From Pseudomonas sp. PICF141 (lineage in GTDB: Bacteria; Pseudomonadota; Gammaproteobacteria; Pseudomonadales; Pseudomonadaceae): DNA of 64,000 nucleotides. Shown in pieces: positions 8,129 to 17,369 of the stretch. The stretch spans positions 62,001 through 126,000 of the forward strand of contig NZ_MUNM01000083.1 of NCBI RefSeq assembly GCF_002286815.1, read 5' to 3'. A program made the position numbers and the translations under genes. Within the stretch, counting starts at the first letter, position 1, and every line of letters begins with the position of its first letter. Below the pieces are notes generated by a model. It did no database searches. It was not told the DNA's origin and was given only the letters and a program-made list of their open reading frames with translations.

Positions 8129-11100
8129 ATGCCCAGCCGTTTCAAGGATTGTCTGATACTCATGGCCGCAGGTTTATGCCTGAGCACTTCAATACTCGCG
8201 GCTCAACCAGCCAGCCACTACACCCTGCTCAGTCGTTCGACGGTCGGGCATATGGAAGTCCAGTTGAATCCCTCACAACAACAATGGGTCAAGGACAAAC
8301 GCGAATTGATCCTGGGTACATCGGCTCCGGATTATCCTCCCTTCGACCTGACCCTCAGCGGCCACGACTATGAAGGTTTCACCGCCGATTACGCAGGTAT
8401 CCTCGGCAAGGCCATAGGATTGCCGGTCAAGGTTCAGCGCTTCGCCTCCCGAGGGGCCGCGATCGAGGCGCTGGAAAAAGGTCAGGTCGACATGCTTGGC
8501 ACCGCCAATGGGTTCGAGGCTGACAATGCCGACATTGCCCTTTCCACACCTTATGCGGTGGATCAGCCCGTACTGGTGACCCGAGAAGGTGAAACCAGGT
8601 CGCTGACCGATGGACTGGCCGGCATGCGACTTAGCATGGTCTATCACTATCTGCCTCTGGACGAAGTCAGGGCGCTGTATCCCAAGGCAATCATCACCTC
8701 TTATCCGTCCTACCAGAATGCAATCAATGCGGTTGCCTTCGACCAGGCCGACGTCTTTCTTGGCGACACCATTTCAACCCACTACATGATCAACAAGGGG
8801 TATCTGAACAACATCCGCATGGCCAACTTCGGTAAACACGAAGCCCATGGTTTCAGCTTTGCCGTGCAGAAGGACAATCCGCATCTGCTCGCAATCATCA
8901 ACGCAGTACTCAGGACCATTCCCACCAGCGAGCGGGAAAACATCGCCAAACGCTGGAGTGCCGGCAGCGACATTCTTCTCACCGATCACAAACTGCAACT
9001 CAGCCACCGTGAAGAGCGCTGGCTGGCACAACATCCAGTCGTGCGCGTGGTGGTCAATGAAGCGTTTGCGCCACTGACGTTTTTCGACAGCGACGGCAAC
9101 TTTCGGGGCGTCACCGCTGATTTGCTCGAGCTGATCAGATTGCGCACCGGTTTGCGCTTCGACATCCAGCGCAGCCGAAGCGATGACAAGATGATCGAGC
9201 AGGTCGCCAACCATCAGGCCGACCTGATCGCCGCCCTGCTCCCCAGCGTCGAGCGTGAAACGACGTTGAGCTTCAGCCGCCCCTATCTGGAAAACTCCTT
9301 TGTGCTGCTGACGCGCAAAGCGGCCGACAGCCCGACAAACCTTACGCAATTGCACGACAAACGCCTGGCCATCGCCCAAGGCAATCCACTGGTGGATTAC
9401 TTGCGCAGCGAGTTTCCGCGAATCAACCTGGTTGAAACCCCGGACACGTTCAGTGCCGTTGAATTGCTCGCAGAGGGCCAGGCAGAAGGTGCGGTGAATT
9501 CACTGGTGATCGCCAACTACTTCATTTCATCGCGGATCTTCGAACAGACACTTCAGATCAGTACCACCATCGGCACCCGACAGGCAGCGTTTTCCCTGGC
9601 GACCGGGCGCGACGCCAAAGAGCTGAATGCCATCCTCGACAAGGCACTGCTGAGCATCGCCCCCGAAGAGCTGGGCATCATCAACAACCGCTGGCGCGGC
9701 TATTCAGCAGCCTCGCAAAGTACCTGGCGCAACTATCATCGCCTGTTCTATCAAATCGTTACAGGCGCCGGCGTGTTGCTGCTGATATCCGTTGCCTGGA
9801 ACGCCTATATGAGGCGCCAGATCAAACAGCGGCAGGCGGCCGAGCGCGCATTGAACGATCAACTGGAATTCATGCGATCACTGGTCAACGGCACGCCTCA
9901 TCCCATTTACGTGCGTGATCGCCAGGGATTGCTGCAAAGCTGCAACGACAGCTATCTGGAAACTTTCTGCGCGAAACGCGAAGACATCATCGGTAAAGGT
10001 GTCATACAGGGCACCTTGGGCAACATCTTCGAAGCACGGGAATATCAGGCGGACTACCAGCGCGTCATGGCCGAGGGAACGCCGCTGATTCTCGACCGTC
10101 AGTTGCACATCGAAGACCGCCAGCTGACGATCTATCACTGGATTCTTCCTTATCGCGATTCGAGCGGTGACGTGCAGGGCATCATTGGCGGCTGGATCGA
10201 CATCAGCGAACGCCGGCAATTGTTCGATGAACTACGGGCCGCGAAAGAACAAGCCGATGCCGCCAACCGAGCTAAAAGCACTTTTCTGGCGACCATGAGC
10301 CATGAGATCCGCACGCCCATGAATGCAATCATCGGCATGCTCGAACTGACGCTCAAACGCATCGATCACCGTCATCCAGATCGCCCCGCCATCGATGTCG
10401 CGTACCAGTCGGCCAAAGACCTGCTGGAACTGATCGGGGACATTCTTGATATTGCGCGCATCGAATCCGGGCGTCTGAGCCTGAGCCCGGAACGCGTCAA
10501 TCTGACTGAAACCGTAGCCTCGGTGGTGCGGATTTTCGACGGGCTGGCGCGGCAGAAAAATCTTGGACTGCAACTGCACTTCAGCCCTGCCAAACCAGCG
10601 ACCGATGTCGTATTGGACCCGATGCGTTTCAAGCAAGTGCTGTCCAATCTGATCAGCAATGCCATCAAGTTCACGCAACAGGGCCAGGTCAGGATCAACG
10701 TCGAGTTGCAGCCGACCGACGAACCCGACCGGGTCCGGTTGCAGTTACTGGTGGAAGACAGCGGCGCAGGAATCAGCGAGCAGGATCAACAGCGCCTGTT
10801 CGAGCCTTTCGTTCAGGCTGATAACTCCGACCAGTTAGCCCGAGGCGGTGCGGGGCTGGGCCTGGTGATCAGCCGCAATCTGTGCGAAATGATGGGTGGC
10901 AGCCTGCAATTAACCAGTCAGTCTGGAGTGGGCACGCAGGTCCGCATTTCGCTGAACCTGGCCACCTTGCCGAGGGAACGGATGCCGGCATCTGTCGAGC
11001 CGCAAATCCATCCAAGTACTGCTCCTTTGAACGTGCTGGTGGTCGATGATCATCCGGCCAATCGCTTGCTCATGTGTCAGCAACTGGAGTTTCTGGGGCA

Positions 11101-11770
11101 TCGGTTCAACGTCGCAGCGGATGGCGAGGCGGGATTCAAGGCCTGGAAGAGTCAGCCATTCGACCTGGTGATTGCCGATTGCAACATGCCGATCATGAAT
11201 GGATATGAGCTGGTCCGGGCCATTCGCCAACATGAACAGCACTTGAAACGACCTCCCTGTATCGTTCTGGGTTTCACCGCCAACGCACAGCCGGAGGAAA
11301 GACAACGCTGCAAACTGGCCGGGATGGACGATTGCCTGTTCAAACCCCTCAGCCTGACGGCCTTGAGCCAATGGGTCGAAGGCATCACCACGATGGTCCG
11401 CGCGCCGGCCTTCAGTCTGGAGGGGCTGCACCTGTTGACCGGTGGCAACCCGACACTGAACCAGCGATTGTTGACCGAACTGCTGAACAGCACCCGTCTG
11501 GACCGCAAAGCGCTGCTGGCGCTATCGGAGTCCAAGGACCGCCAATCACTCCTCGACATTGCCCACAAAATCAAGGGTGCGGCCCGAATTGTCCAGGCCT
11601 GCCGACTGATCGACCGTTGCGAGGCGCTCGAACAGGCCTGTAATGACAGATTGAACGACGATGAGGTGGCCGATTGCAGCAAGGCCATGGAGCGCGCCAT
11701 GCTCGAACTGGAGCGATCATTGCAGCAACAGATGGCACGCCATGACAAAAGCACATTGAAGGAGCATTGA
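8129..11770 (+). CDS. Unorthodox hybrid sensor kinase with tandem Venus flytrap domains (BvgS/EvgS/RocS-like)
   Basis: 1213 residues from the ATG (a GTG at 8117 overlapping the regulator stop would add four). Order: signal peptide or N-terminal anchor (1-27), two periplasmic SBP_bac_3 domains (about 45-275 and 285-520), one membrane helix (about 539-560), PAS (580-690), HisKA with H725 (ATMSHEIRTPMN), HATPase (GAGLGL), receiver with D1017 (VIADCNMPIMNG) and HPt with H1146 (AHKIKGAARI). This gives a complete His-Asp-His relay to the partner regulator. The flytraps resemble amino-acid-binding proteins; the ligand is unknown. Family members control attachment, fimbriae and virulence. The promoter is shared with the regulator. 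Confidence 0.93.
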   Translation: MPSRFKDCLILMAAGLCLSTSILAAQPASHYTLLSRSTVGHMEVQLNPSQQQWVKDKRELILGTSAPDYPPFDLTLSGHDYEGFTADYAGILGKAIGLPVKVQRFASRGAAIEALEKGQVDMLGTANGFEADNADIALSTPYAVDQPVLVTREGETRSLTDGLAGMRLSMVYHYLPLDEVRALYPKAIITSYPSYQNAINAVAFDQADVFLGDTISTHYMINKGYLNNIRMANFGKHEAHGFSFAVQKDNPHLLAIINAVLRTIPTSERENIAKRWSAGSDILLTDHKLQLSHREERWLAQHPVVRVVVNEAFAPLTFFDSDGNFRGVTADLLELIRLRTGLRFDIQRSRSDDKMIEQVANHQADLIAALLPSVERETTLSFSRPYLENSFVLLTRKAADSPTNLTQLHDKRLAIAQGNPLVDYLRSEFPRINLVETPDTFSAVELLAEGQAEGAVNSLVIANYFISSRIFEQTLQISTTIGTRQAAFSLATGRDAKELNAILDKALLSIAPEELGIINNRWRGYSAASQSTWRNYHRLFYQIVTGAGVLLLISVAWNAYMRRQIKQRQAAERALNDQLEFMRSLVNGTPHPIYVRDRQGLLQSCNDSYLETFCAKREDIIGKGVIQGTLGNIFEAREYQADYQRVMAEGTPLILDRQLHIEDRQLTIYHWILPYRDSSGDVQGIIGGWIDISERRQLFDELRAAKEQADAANRAKSTFLATMSHEIRTPMNAIIGMLELTLKRIDHRHPDRPAIDVAYQSAKDLLELIGDILDIARIESGRLSLSPERVNLTETVASVVRIFDGLARQKNLGLQLHFSPAKPATDVVLDPMRFKQVLSNLISNAIKFTQQGQVRINVELQPTDEPDRVRLQLLVEDSGAGISEQDQQRLFEPFVQADNSDQLARGGAGLGLVISRNLCEMMGGSLQLTSQSGVGTQVRISLNLATLPRERMPASVEPQIHPSTAPLNVLVVDDHPANRLLMCQQLEFLGHRFNVAADGEAGFKAWKSQPFDLVIADCNMPIMNGYELVRAIRQHEQHLKRPPCIVLGFTANAQPEERQRCKLAGMDDCLFKPLSLTALSQWVEGITTMVRAPAFSLEGLHLLTGGNPTLNQRLLTELLNSTRLDRKALLALSESKDRQSLLDIAHKIKGAARIVQACRLIDRCEALEQACNDRLNDDEVADCSKAMERAMLELERSLQQQMARHDKSTLKEH

Positions 11771-11791
11771 CTGGCCGGCTTGACGGCCTGA

Positions 11792-12274
11792 TCAACAGTC
11801 GGTCAGACGCAGGAAAATCGCCGCCAGCTGCTCGATACCGGCCTGATCTTCAGCGGTAAAACGTGCGAGTTTCGGGCTGTCGAGGTCCAGCACGCCGATC
11901 AGTCGACCGTCCTTGACCAACGGCACCACCAGCTCACTGTTCGAGGCACTGTCGCACGCGATGTGCCCGGGAAACGCGTGTACATCTTCGACTCGTTGCG
12001 TCTGCAAAGTGGCCGCCGCCGCCCCGCACACACCGCGACCGAATGGAATTCGTACACAGGCGATCTGCCCCTGAAACGGGCCAAGCACCAGTTCTTCGTT
12101 GCGATTAAGGTAGAAACCGGCCCAGTTCAGGTCATCGAACTGGTTGAACAGAAACGCCGAAAATTGTGCGGCGTTGGCGATAAAATCACGCTCGTCTGCC
12201 AGCAGTGATTCCAGCTGCGCCCACAGCATGCCGTAGCCCTCCAGGCCCTGGCCACTCTTTTGTAAATCGATCAT
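11792..12274 (-). CDS. msrC: Free methionine-(R)-sulfoxide reductase, GAF-domain type
   Basis: 160 residues, a single GAF domain. The three cysteines of the E. coli MsrC (fRMsr) family are present at C73 (IACVRIP), C83 (RGVCG) and C107 (HIACDSASNSE), arranged as needed for the sulfenic-acid/disulfide cycle. It reduces free, not protein-bound, Met-R-sulfoxide using thioredoxin. The ATG at 12274 overlaps the stop of the upstream ATPase gene (ATGA), which fixes this start over a longer in-frame alternative. It converges with the sensor-kinase gene. Confidence 0.9.
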   Translation of the reverse strand: MIDLQKSGQGLEGYGMLWAQLESLLADERDFIANAAQFSAFLFNQFDDLNWAGFYLNRNEELVLGPFQGQIACVRIPFGRGVCGAAAATLQTQRVEDVHAFPGHIACDSASNSELVVPLVKDGRLIGVLDLDSPKLARFTAEDQAGIEQLAAIFLRLTDC

Positions 12275-13161
12275 GCCTTGTGCTCCAACAGCTTCAGCCC
12301 AACCCAATAACGGGCAAATTGATACGCGCAACGTCCGTTGCGATTGCCCCGTCCAGTGGCCCAGCGCACGGCGAGGATGTCCAGTTCTTCATCACGCTGC
12401 CACTCAAGCCCGGCCTTGCCGGCCAATTGGCCGATCCAGTGTTCGACGACGTTGAGGAAATGCTCCTGGGTAAACGGATAGAACGACAGCCACAGGCCAA
12501 AACGGTCCGACAGCGCGATCTTGTCTTCCACCGCCTCACTGGGATGGAGTTCGCCATCGACCCTTTTCCAGTTTTCGTTATCGCTTTCCTTTTCCGGCAC
12601 CAGATGGCGACGGTTGGAGGTGGCGTACAGCAGAACGTTGTCTGGTGCCTGTTCGAGCGAACCATCGAGCACACTCTTGAGCACGCGGTAATCGCCCTCG
12701 CCCGACTCGAACGACAGGTCATCGCAGAACAGCACAAAGCGCTGAGGCAACTTGGCGATCTGCTCGACCACGCGCGGCAAGTCCGCCAGGTGATCGCGTT
12801 CGATCTCGATCAGTCGCAAGCCACTTTTGGCGTGTTCCGACAGCAAGGCACGCACCAGCGACGATTTACCGGTACCACGCGAGCCCCAGAGCAAAGCATG
12901 GTTGGCCGGCATGCCATCGAGGAACTGTCGGGTGTTGCGGCCCAGTTGCTCCACTTGCCGGTCAACGCCGATCAAGTCGGACAAACGCGTATCCAGGCTG
13001 ACTTGCAGCGGCAACAGAAAACCGCAGCGCCCTTCGCGCTGCCAGCGCGCGGCCAGGCAATGCGTCCAGTCGATGGCTTGCCGAGGCGCTGGAAGCAGGG
13101 GCTCGATGCGGGCCAAAACGGCATCGGCGCGTTCAAGAAAAGCATTCAATCGGGAATCCAC
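12271..13161 (-). CDS. DUF815-family AAA-type ATP-binding protein
   Basis: 296 residues. The Walker A is LLWGSRGTGKSSLVRALL (about 107-124) and the Walker B-like segment RFVLFCDDLSFE follows. An N-terminal helical region (1-85) precedes the ATPase core, as is typical of DUF815 proteins, which are widespread in proteobacteria and of unproven function. It is translationally coupled (ATGA) to the free Met-sulfoxide reductase, suggesting a linked role in oxidative-damage repair or only shared expression. The intergenic gap of about 110 bases before sagS should hold divergent promoters. Confidence 0.85.
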   Translation of the reverse strand: MDSRLNAFLERADAVLARIEPLLPAPRQAIDWTHCLAARWQREGRCGFLLPLQVSLDTRLSDLIGVDRQVEQLGRNTRQFLDGMPANHALLWGSRGTGKSSLVRALLSEHAKSGLRLIEIERDHLADLPRVVEQIAKLPQRFVLFCDDLSFESGEGDYRVLKSVLDGSLEQAPDNVLLYATSNRRHLVPEKESDNENWKRVDGELHPSEAVEDKIALSDRFGLWLSFYPFTQEHFLNVVEHWIGQLAGKAGLEWQRDEELDILAVRWATGRGNRNGRCAYQFARYWVGLKLLEHKA

Positions 13162-13272
13162 GTCTTCTCCTCGGGCACGTTCAAGGTAATGATGGCAATA
13201 CAGCGACGAAACACAGCGTCGACACCCCTACAAGTGTTTTGCCAGAACATCGGTATCCATTGATGATCGACT

Positions 13273-15636
13273 ATGCTTGAGCAGCGAAGGGAAACGGAAG
13301 TGGTTCAACATCCCATGGATATCAAGTTCAGCCACCGGCTGTCATACAAACAAGCCAGGCTTACGGTGCTGGCTGGATTCATTCTGGGCACGCTGCTCAG
13401 CCTGGTGCAAATAGGCATCGATTATGCCAGCGAAGATGCCTCCATCAACCGCGAAATACTGTCGTTGCTGGAAATCAGTCATAACCCCGCCTCTCGTATC
13501 GCCTACAACATCGATGCCGAACTTGCTCAGGAACTGGCCCTGGGTCTGTTGCGCTCCCCGGCAATCATCGGCGCGCAATTGACCGACAACAACAATACCG
13601 TGCTGGCCAGCGTCAAACGTCCGGGCCTGGAAAACAGTGACCGGATGATCAGCGACTTCCTGTTCGGTGCCAACCGGCAGTTCGCAGACCGCCTTTACCT
13701 CGACCACTTGCCCGACGAATCCCTCGGGACCTTGCAACTGGAAGTCGATACCTACACCTTTGGCAGTCGTTTCCTGCGCCGGGCCGAAGTGACCCTGCTC
13801 AACGGCTTCGCGCGCAGCCTGATTCTCACGGGCATCCTGCTGGCGCTGTTTTATGTGATGCTGACCAAACCGCTGGTGCGGGTTATCCGCGAGCTCAGTG
13901 GCCGTGATCCACGCAGCGCGGAACCGACGTTGCTGGAGTGTCCGACGGGGCATGAAAACGATGAAATCGGGGTCTTGGTCAAGGTCGCCAATCAGCAGTT
14001 TGAAAACATCGCCACCGAAATCCAGCAACGGCGCAACGCCGAAAACCGCCTGACCGACTACCTGTCGCAACTGGAAAACATCGTCTCGGCCCGCACCGCA
14101 GAACTCAAGGCAATCAACACCCGCCTCAGCCAATCGAACGAGGAACTGGAGGTTGCCCGCAGCACGGCCCTGGACATGGCCGAAGCGCGTTCGGTGTTCC
14201 TGGCCAACATGAGTCATGAAATCCGTACGCCCCTCAACGGTCTGCTGGGGATGATCGCGCTCTCGCTGGACGGCCCGCTCAATGCCGAGCAGCAGCAACA
14301 GCTGTCCATCGCCCATGACTCGGGCAAAGTGCTGGTGGAACTGCTCAACGATATTCTCGACCTGTCGAAATTTGATGCTGGCCAGCTCGAACTCGAACAC
14401 ATTCCCTTCGACCTTGGTTCGCTCATCGAAGACACCGCCAACCTGCTGTCCCAGAACGCCGCGCCCAGTGTCGAGCTGGCCTGCCTGATTGATCCGCAAT
14501 TTCCTGCGTTGGTGCTCGGTGATCCGACCCGGGTCCGGCAGATCGTCAGCAACCTGTTATCCAACGCTCTCAAATTCACCCGTTTCGGCCGGGTCGATGT
14601 GCGTCTTTCAACGTTCGAAGACGGTGTGCGAATCGAAGTCTGCGACACTGGCATCGGCATCGCCCAGGATGCACAAGTGAAAATATTCCAGCCGTTTACC
14701 CAGGCTGGTGCTGGCATTACCCGGCAATTCGGCGGCACCGGGTTGGGCCTGGCGCTGACTTATAGCCTCTGCGAAGCCATGCAAGGGCGCCTGACGATCA
14801 GTTCGGAAGCGGGTTTCGGCAGCCAGTTCTGTGCCGACCTGCCCCTGCCCTGCCATACCCGGGCCATTTCCCCGGCCGCACTGCAGGGCAACATCGTTGC
14901 AATCACCGCCGCCAGCAGCGGTCTGGCGGAATTACTGAACAGTCTGCTGCCCAGTTGGGGGCTCGACTACCAGCAACGTTCCATTGATGACCGGTTGATC
15001 GGGCTGAAGCCGGATGTGCTGATCACCGACTGCCCCGAATGCCTGTTCGGTCTGCGCCCGACTTTCACCGCGCCGATTCTGCTGGTGACCGCCTACGGCA
15101 GTTTCCTGCCCAGCGACCAGGTCAACGCCCTCGCGCCCTTGCAGCAACAGGCGCGGCCTCTGGCGCGTAATGCGCTTTACCAGACATTGCGGCGGATCTT
15201 GCAGCCGGAACTCACCACCATTAACGGGGCACGGATCGAAGCCATCTCACCCCAGCGACGCGGACGCATCCTGCTGGTGGAAGACAACCCGGTCAATCAA
15301 CTGGTGGCCAAGGGCATGCTCGGAAAACTCGGTTGCGAGGTGAGCGTCGCGGCCCACGGCGGCGAAGCGCTGGATCAGCTTGAGCAGAGCGAATTCGATC
15401 TGGTGCTGATGGACTGCAACATGCCGGTGATGGATGGCTATGAAGCCAGTCGGCAGATTCGTCGCAGCGGGCGCTGGCCGCAGCTGCCCATCGTCGCCCT
15501 GACCGCCAACGCCATGTCCGAAGAACGCGAACGCTGCCGTGCGGCGGGCATGAGTGACTACCTGGCCAAACCTTTTCGCAGGGAAGAACTGGCTGCCTTG
15601 CTCGACTTGTGGATACCCACTACGACAGCGCTTTGA
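13273..15636 (+). CDS. sagS: Hybrid sensor histidine kinase SagS
   Basis: 787 residues if translation begins at 13273 (other starts: GTG 13300, ATG 13315 at MDIKFSHRLSYKQARL). Two membrane helices (about 30-50 and 180-200) flank a periplasmic HmsP/CHASE-like domain; then a coiled linker, HisKA with H315 (ANMSHEIRTPLN), HATPase (GGTGLGLAL), a degenerate receiver-like stretch and a C-terminal receiver with D714 (VLMDCNMPVMDG). There is no HPt. In P. aeruginosa SagS (PA2824) sits beside ospR-gpx-msrB as here; it acts through HptB and BfiS to set the planktonic/biofilm switch and tolerance. Assignment rests on architecture plus this neighbourhood. Confidence 0.88.
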   Translation: MLEQRRETEVVQHPMDIKFSHRLSYKQARLTVLAGFILGTLLSLVQIGIDYASEDASINREILSLLEISHNPASRIAYNIDAELAQELALGLLRSPAIIGAQLTDNNNTVLASVKRPGLENSDRMISDFLFGANRQFADRLYLDHLPDESLGTLQLEVDTYTFGSRFLRRAEVTLLNGFARSLILTGILLALFYVMLTKPLVRVIRELSGRDPRSAEPTLLECPTGHENDEIGVLVKVANQQFENIATEIQQRRNAENRLTDYLSQLENIVSARTAELKAINTRLSQSNEELEVARSTALDMAEARSVFLANMSHEIRTPLNGLLGMIALSLDGPLNAEQQQQLSIAHDSGKVLVELLNDILDLSKFDAGQLELEHIPFDLGSLIEDTANLLSQNAAPSVELACLIDPQFPALVLGDPTRVRQIVSNLLSNALKFTRFGRVDVRLSTFEDGVRIEVCDTGIGIAQDAQVKIFQPFTQAGAGITRQFGGTGLGLALTYSLCEAMQGRLTISSEAGFGSQFCADLPLPCHTRAISPAALQGNIVAITAASSGLAELLNSLLPSWGLDYQQRSIDDRLIGLKPDVLITDCPECLFGLRPTFTAPILLVTAYGSFLPSDQVNALAPLQQQARPLARNALYQTLRRILQPELTTINGARIEAISPQRRGRILLVEDNPVNQLVAKGMLGKLGCEVSVAAHGGEALDQLEQSEFDLVLMDCNMPVMDGYEASRQIRRSGRWPQLPIVALTANAMSEERERCRAAGMSDYLAKPFRREELAALLDLWIPTTTAL

Positions 15637-16081
15637 TTTGCCCCAACAGGTGATCGAGGCCATCGCGCAGATCGTTCAGGCGATCCAGGTCGACACCGCT
15701 ATCGCACAACAGCCGGGCCTTGAGCGGCCCGACCTGATCACGCAAAGCCTGACCGGCGGAGGACAGGCTCAAGTGCACCTCTCGCTCATCGCGCGCCGAA
15801 CGCCGACGCTGCACCAGTTGCAGTTGCTCAAGGCGCTTGAGCAATGGCGTCAAGGTGCCGGAATCCAGCGCCAGGCGCTCACCCAGGGCCTTGACCGTCG
15901 GTTGCTCCGGCGCCACCTCCTGCCATTCCCACAGCACCAGCATCGCCAGGTATTGCGGGTAAGTCAGTCCCAACTGATCGAGCATCGGCTTGTAGGCGCG
16001 GATCACCGCGCGAGAAGCGGCGTACAGTTTGAAGCAGAGCTGGCTGTCGAGCTTCAACGAATCGACTGACAACGTGTTCAT
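15620..16081 (-). CDS. ospR: MarR-family oxidation-sensing repressor OspR
   Basis: 153 residues, winged-helix MarR/OhrR type. The reactive cysteine is C16 (SQLCFKLY) and a second cysteine is C126 (KARLLCDSG). Their spacing of 110 equals that of OspR C24/C134 in P. aeruginosa, supporting the two-cysteine sensing mechanism and distinguishing it from the OhrR at 30.4 kb. The ATG at 16081 overlaps the gpx stop (ATGA), giving a gpx-ospR operon read leftward. It likely represses gpx, and itself, through the palindrome at 16607-16636. Its 3' end overlaps the convergent sagS by 17 bases. Confidence 0.9.
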   Translation of the reverse strand: MNTLSVDSLKLDSQLCFKLYAASRAVIRAYKPMLDQLGLTYPQYLAMLVLWEWQEVAPEQPTVKALGERLALDSGTLTPLLKRLEQLQLVQRRRSARDEREVHLSLSSAGQALRDQVGPLKARLLCDSGVDLDRLNDLRDGLDHLLGQIKALS

Positions 16082-16563
16082 TTGAGCAGGGCTTCGATCT
16101 CGCGGCTCAGATCCTGCGGCTTGGTCGCCGGAGCAAAACGCTTGACCAACTTGCCATCCTTGCCGATCAGGAACTTGGTGAAGTTCCACTTGATGCCCTG
16201 GGATCCCAGCACGCCCGGTGCGCGTTTTTTCAGCTGAACGAACAATGGATGGGCGCCGGCACCATTGACTTCAATCTTCTTGAACAGCGGGAAGCTCACC
16301 CCGTAGTTCAACTCGCAGAACTCGGAAATCGCCCCCTCGTTACCCGGCTCCTGCTTGCCGAACTGATTGCAGGGAAAACCGAGCACCACCAGGCCTTGAT
16401 CCTTGTAGGTCTGCCACAACTCTTCAAGACCTTTGTACTGCGGGGTGAACCCGCATTTACTGGCGGTGTTGACCACCAGCACCGCTTTGCCGGCGAAATC
16501 GGCCAGGGTCTTTTGCTCGCCCTTGATGGTGGTGCAAGGGATGCTCAACAGGTTGTCGCTCAT
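16078..16563 (-). CDS. Glutathione peroxidase family thiol peroxidase
   Basis: 161 residues; cytoplasmic peroxidase reducing H2O2 and organic hydroperoxides, in bacteria usually with thioredoxin. The peroxidatic Cys is in NTASKCGFTPQYKGLE, and the resolving Cys in GFPCNQFGKQEPG; the W of KWNFTKFLI completes the catalytic tetrad. ATG at 16563 is chosen because a GGAG precedes it and homologues begin at MSDNLL; the frame continues upstream through the operator region. First gene of the gpx-ospR operon, and the P. aeruginosa homologue is repressed by OspR. Confidence 0.92.
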   Translation of the reverse strand: MSDNLLSIPCTTIKGEQKTLADFAGKAVLVVNTASKCGFTPQYKGLEELWQTYKDQGLVVLGFPCNQFGKQEPGNEGAISEFCELNYGVSFPLFKKIEVNGAGAHPLFVQLKKRAPGVLGSQGIKWNFTKFLIGKDGKLVKRFAPATKPQDLSREIEALLK

Positions 16564-16606
16564 GGCACGAACTCCGAGTGGAAGAACAAAGACCAAACAT
16601 AGCGAG

Positions 16607-16636
16607 CAATTGAATTGTGTGCAATTTAAAATATTG
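16607..16636 (-). promoter_or_regulatory. Candidate OspR operator upstream of gpx-ospR
   Basis: CAATT-G-AATTG at 16607-16617 is a perfect 5+5 dyad, followed five bases on by an AT-rich CAATT..ATATTG repeat (16622-16636). MarR/OhrR proteins bind AT-rich palindromes of this kind over the promoter. The position, 45-75 bases before the gpx start, suits repression. Confidence 0.45.
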
Positions 16637-16649
16637 AACGCCGTCATCT

Positions 16650-16740
16650 GTAGGAGCGAAGCTTGCTCGCGAAGGCGACGGGCCAGTCAGCATCAATGTT
16701 GAATGCCAAGACACCTTCGCGAGCAAGCTTCGCTCCTACG
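16650..16740. repeat. REP pair (inverted), between gpx and msrB
   Basis: Two inverted copies of a Pseudomonas REP unit with core GGAGCGAAGCTTGCTCGCGAAGG, separated by about 40 bases. It lies between the gpx promoter and the msrB stop. Confidence 0.85.
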
Positions 16741-16748
16741 GGCTCGCC

Positions 16749-17144
16749 TTACTCGCGGGGAACCAGGTCCAGGCACACCGAGTTGATGCAGTAACGCAGG
16801 CCAGTGGGTGGCGGACCGTCCGGGAACACATGCCCAAGGTGCGCGTCGCATTTGGCGCAGACCACTTCAGTGCGAATCATGCCATGGCTGACATCGCGGA
16901 TCTCGACCATCGCGCTGTCGCCGATCGGCGCGTAGAAGCTCGGCCAGCCGCAACCGGAATCGAATTTGGTCTTGGAGTCGAACAGCGGTGCGTTGCAGCA
17001 GATGCACTGGTAGACACCGTCGGTTTTGGTGCCGTTGTATTTGCCGGAGAATGGCCGTTCGGTGCCCTTGAGGCGGCAAACGTTGTACTGCTCCGGATCG
17101 AGCATTTCACGCCATTCTTCCAGGGTTTTTTCCAACTTTTCCAT
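16749..17144 (-). CDS. msrB: Peptide methionine-(R)-sulfoxide reductase MsrB
   Basis: 131 residues; repairs protein Met-R-sulfoxide in the cytoplasm. Zinc-binding cysteine pairs CICC and CAKC are present, as is the catalytic cysteine in GLRYCINSVCLDL. The ATG at 17144 has AGGT seven bases upstream; a GTG two codons earlier (17150) is also in frame. It is transcribed away from alaA and towards gpx, as in P. aeruginosa PA2827-PA2826. With the free-form enzyme at 11.8 kb it covers both Met-R-sulfoxide pools. Confidence 0.95.
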   Translation of the reverse strand: MEKLEKTLEEWREMLDPEQYNVCRLKGTERPFSGKYNGTKTDGVYQCICCNAPLFDSKTKFDSGCGWPSFYAPIGDSAMVEIRDVSHGMIRTEVVCAKCDAHLGHVFPDGPPPTGLRYCINSVCLDLVPRE

Positions 17145-17369
17145 GATCACACCTCAGCAACTGAAAAAGCCCGATCTGTACCTTTTCCACGGATCGGGCG
17201 GCACGTATGATTGCGCCTCGTCAAACGCCAGTCTGGCAGCCAGACCACGTGCATTCAAACGGATTATGAATGCCGCCACTCAAGGCGTCAGGCCTGTGTG
17301 AATACGCAGGATTCCCAGTACGGTCGTTCATACGCCGCCTGGATCGTTCATTTTCGGGAACACATCGCC

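Noticed and set aside
13342..14499. 385-codon open frame antisense to sagS
   Set aside because: Typical GC-rich mirror frame of a real gene; composition is not protein-like and no start signal is seen.
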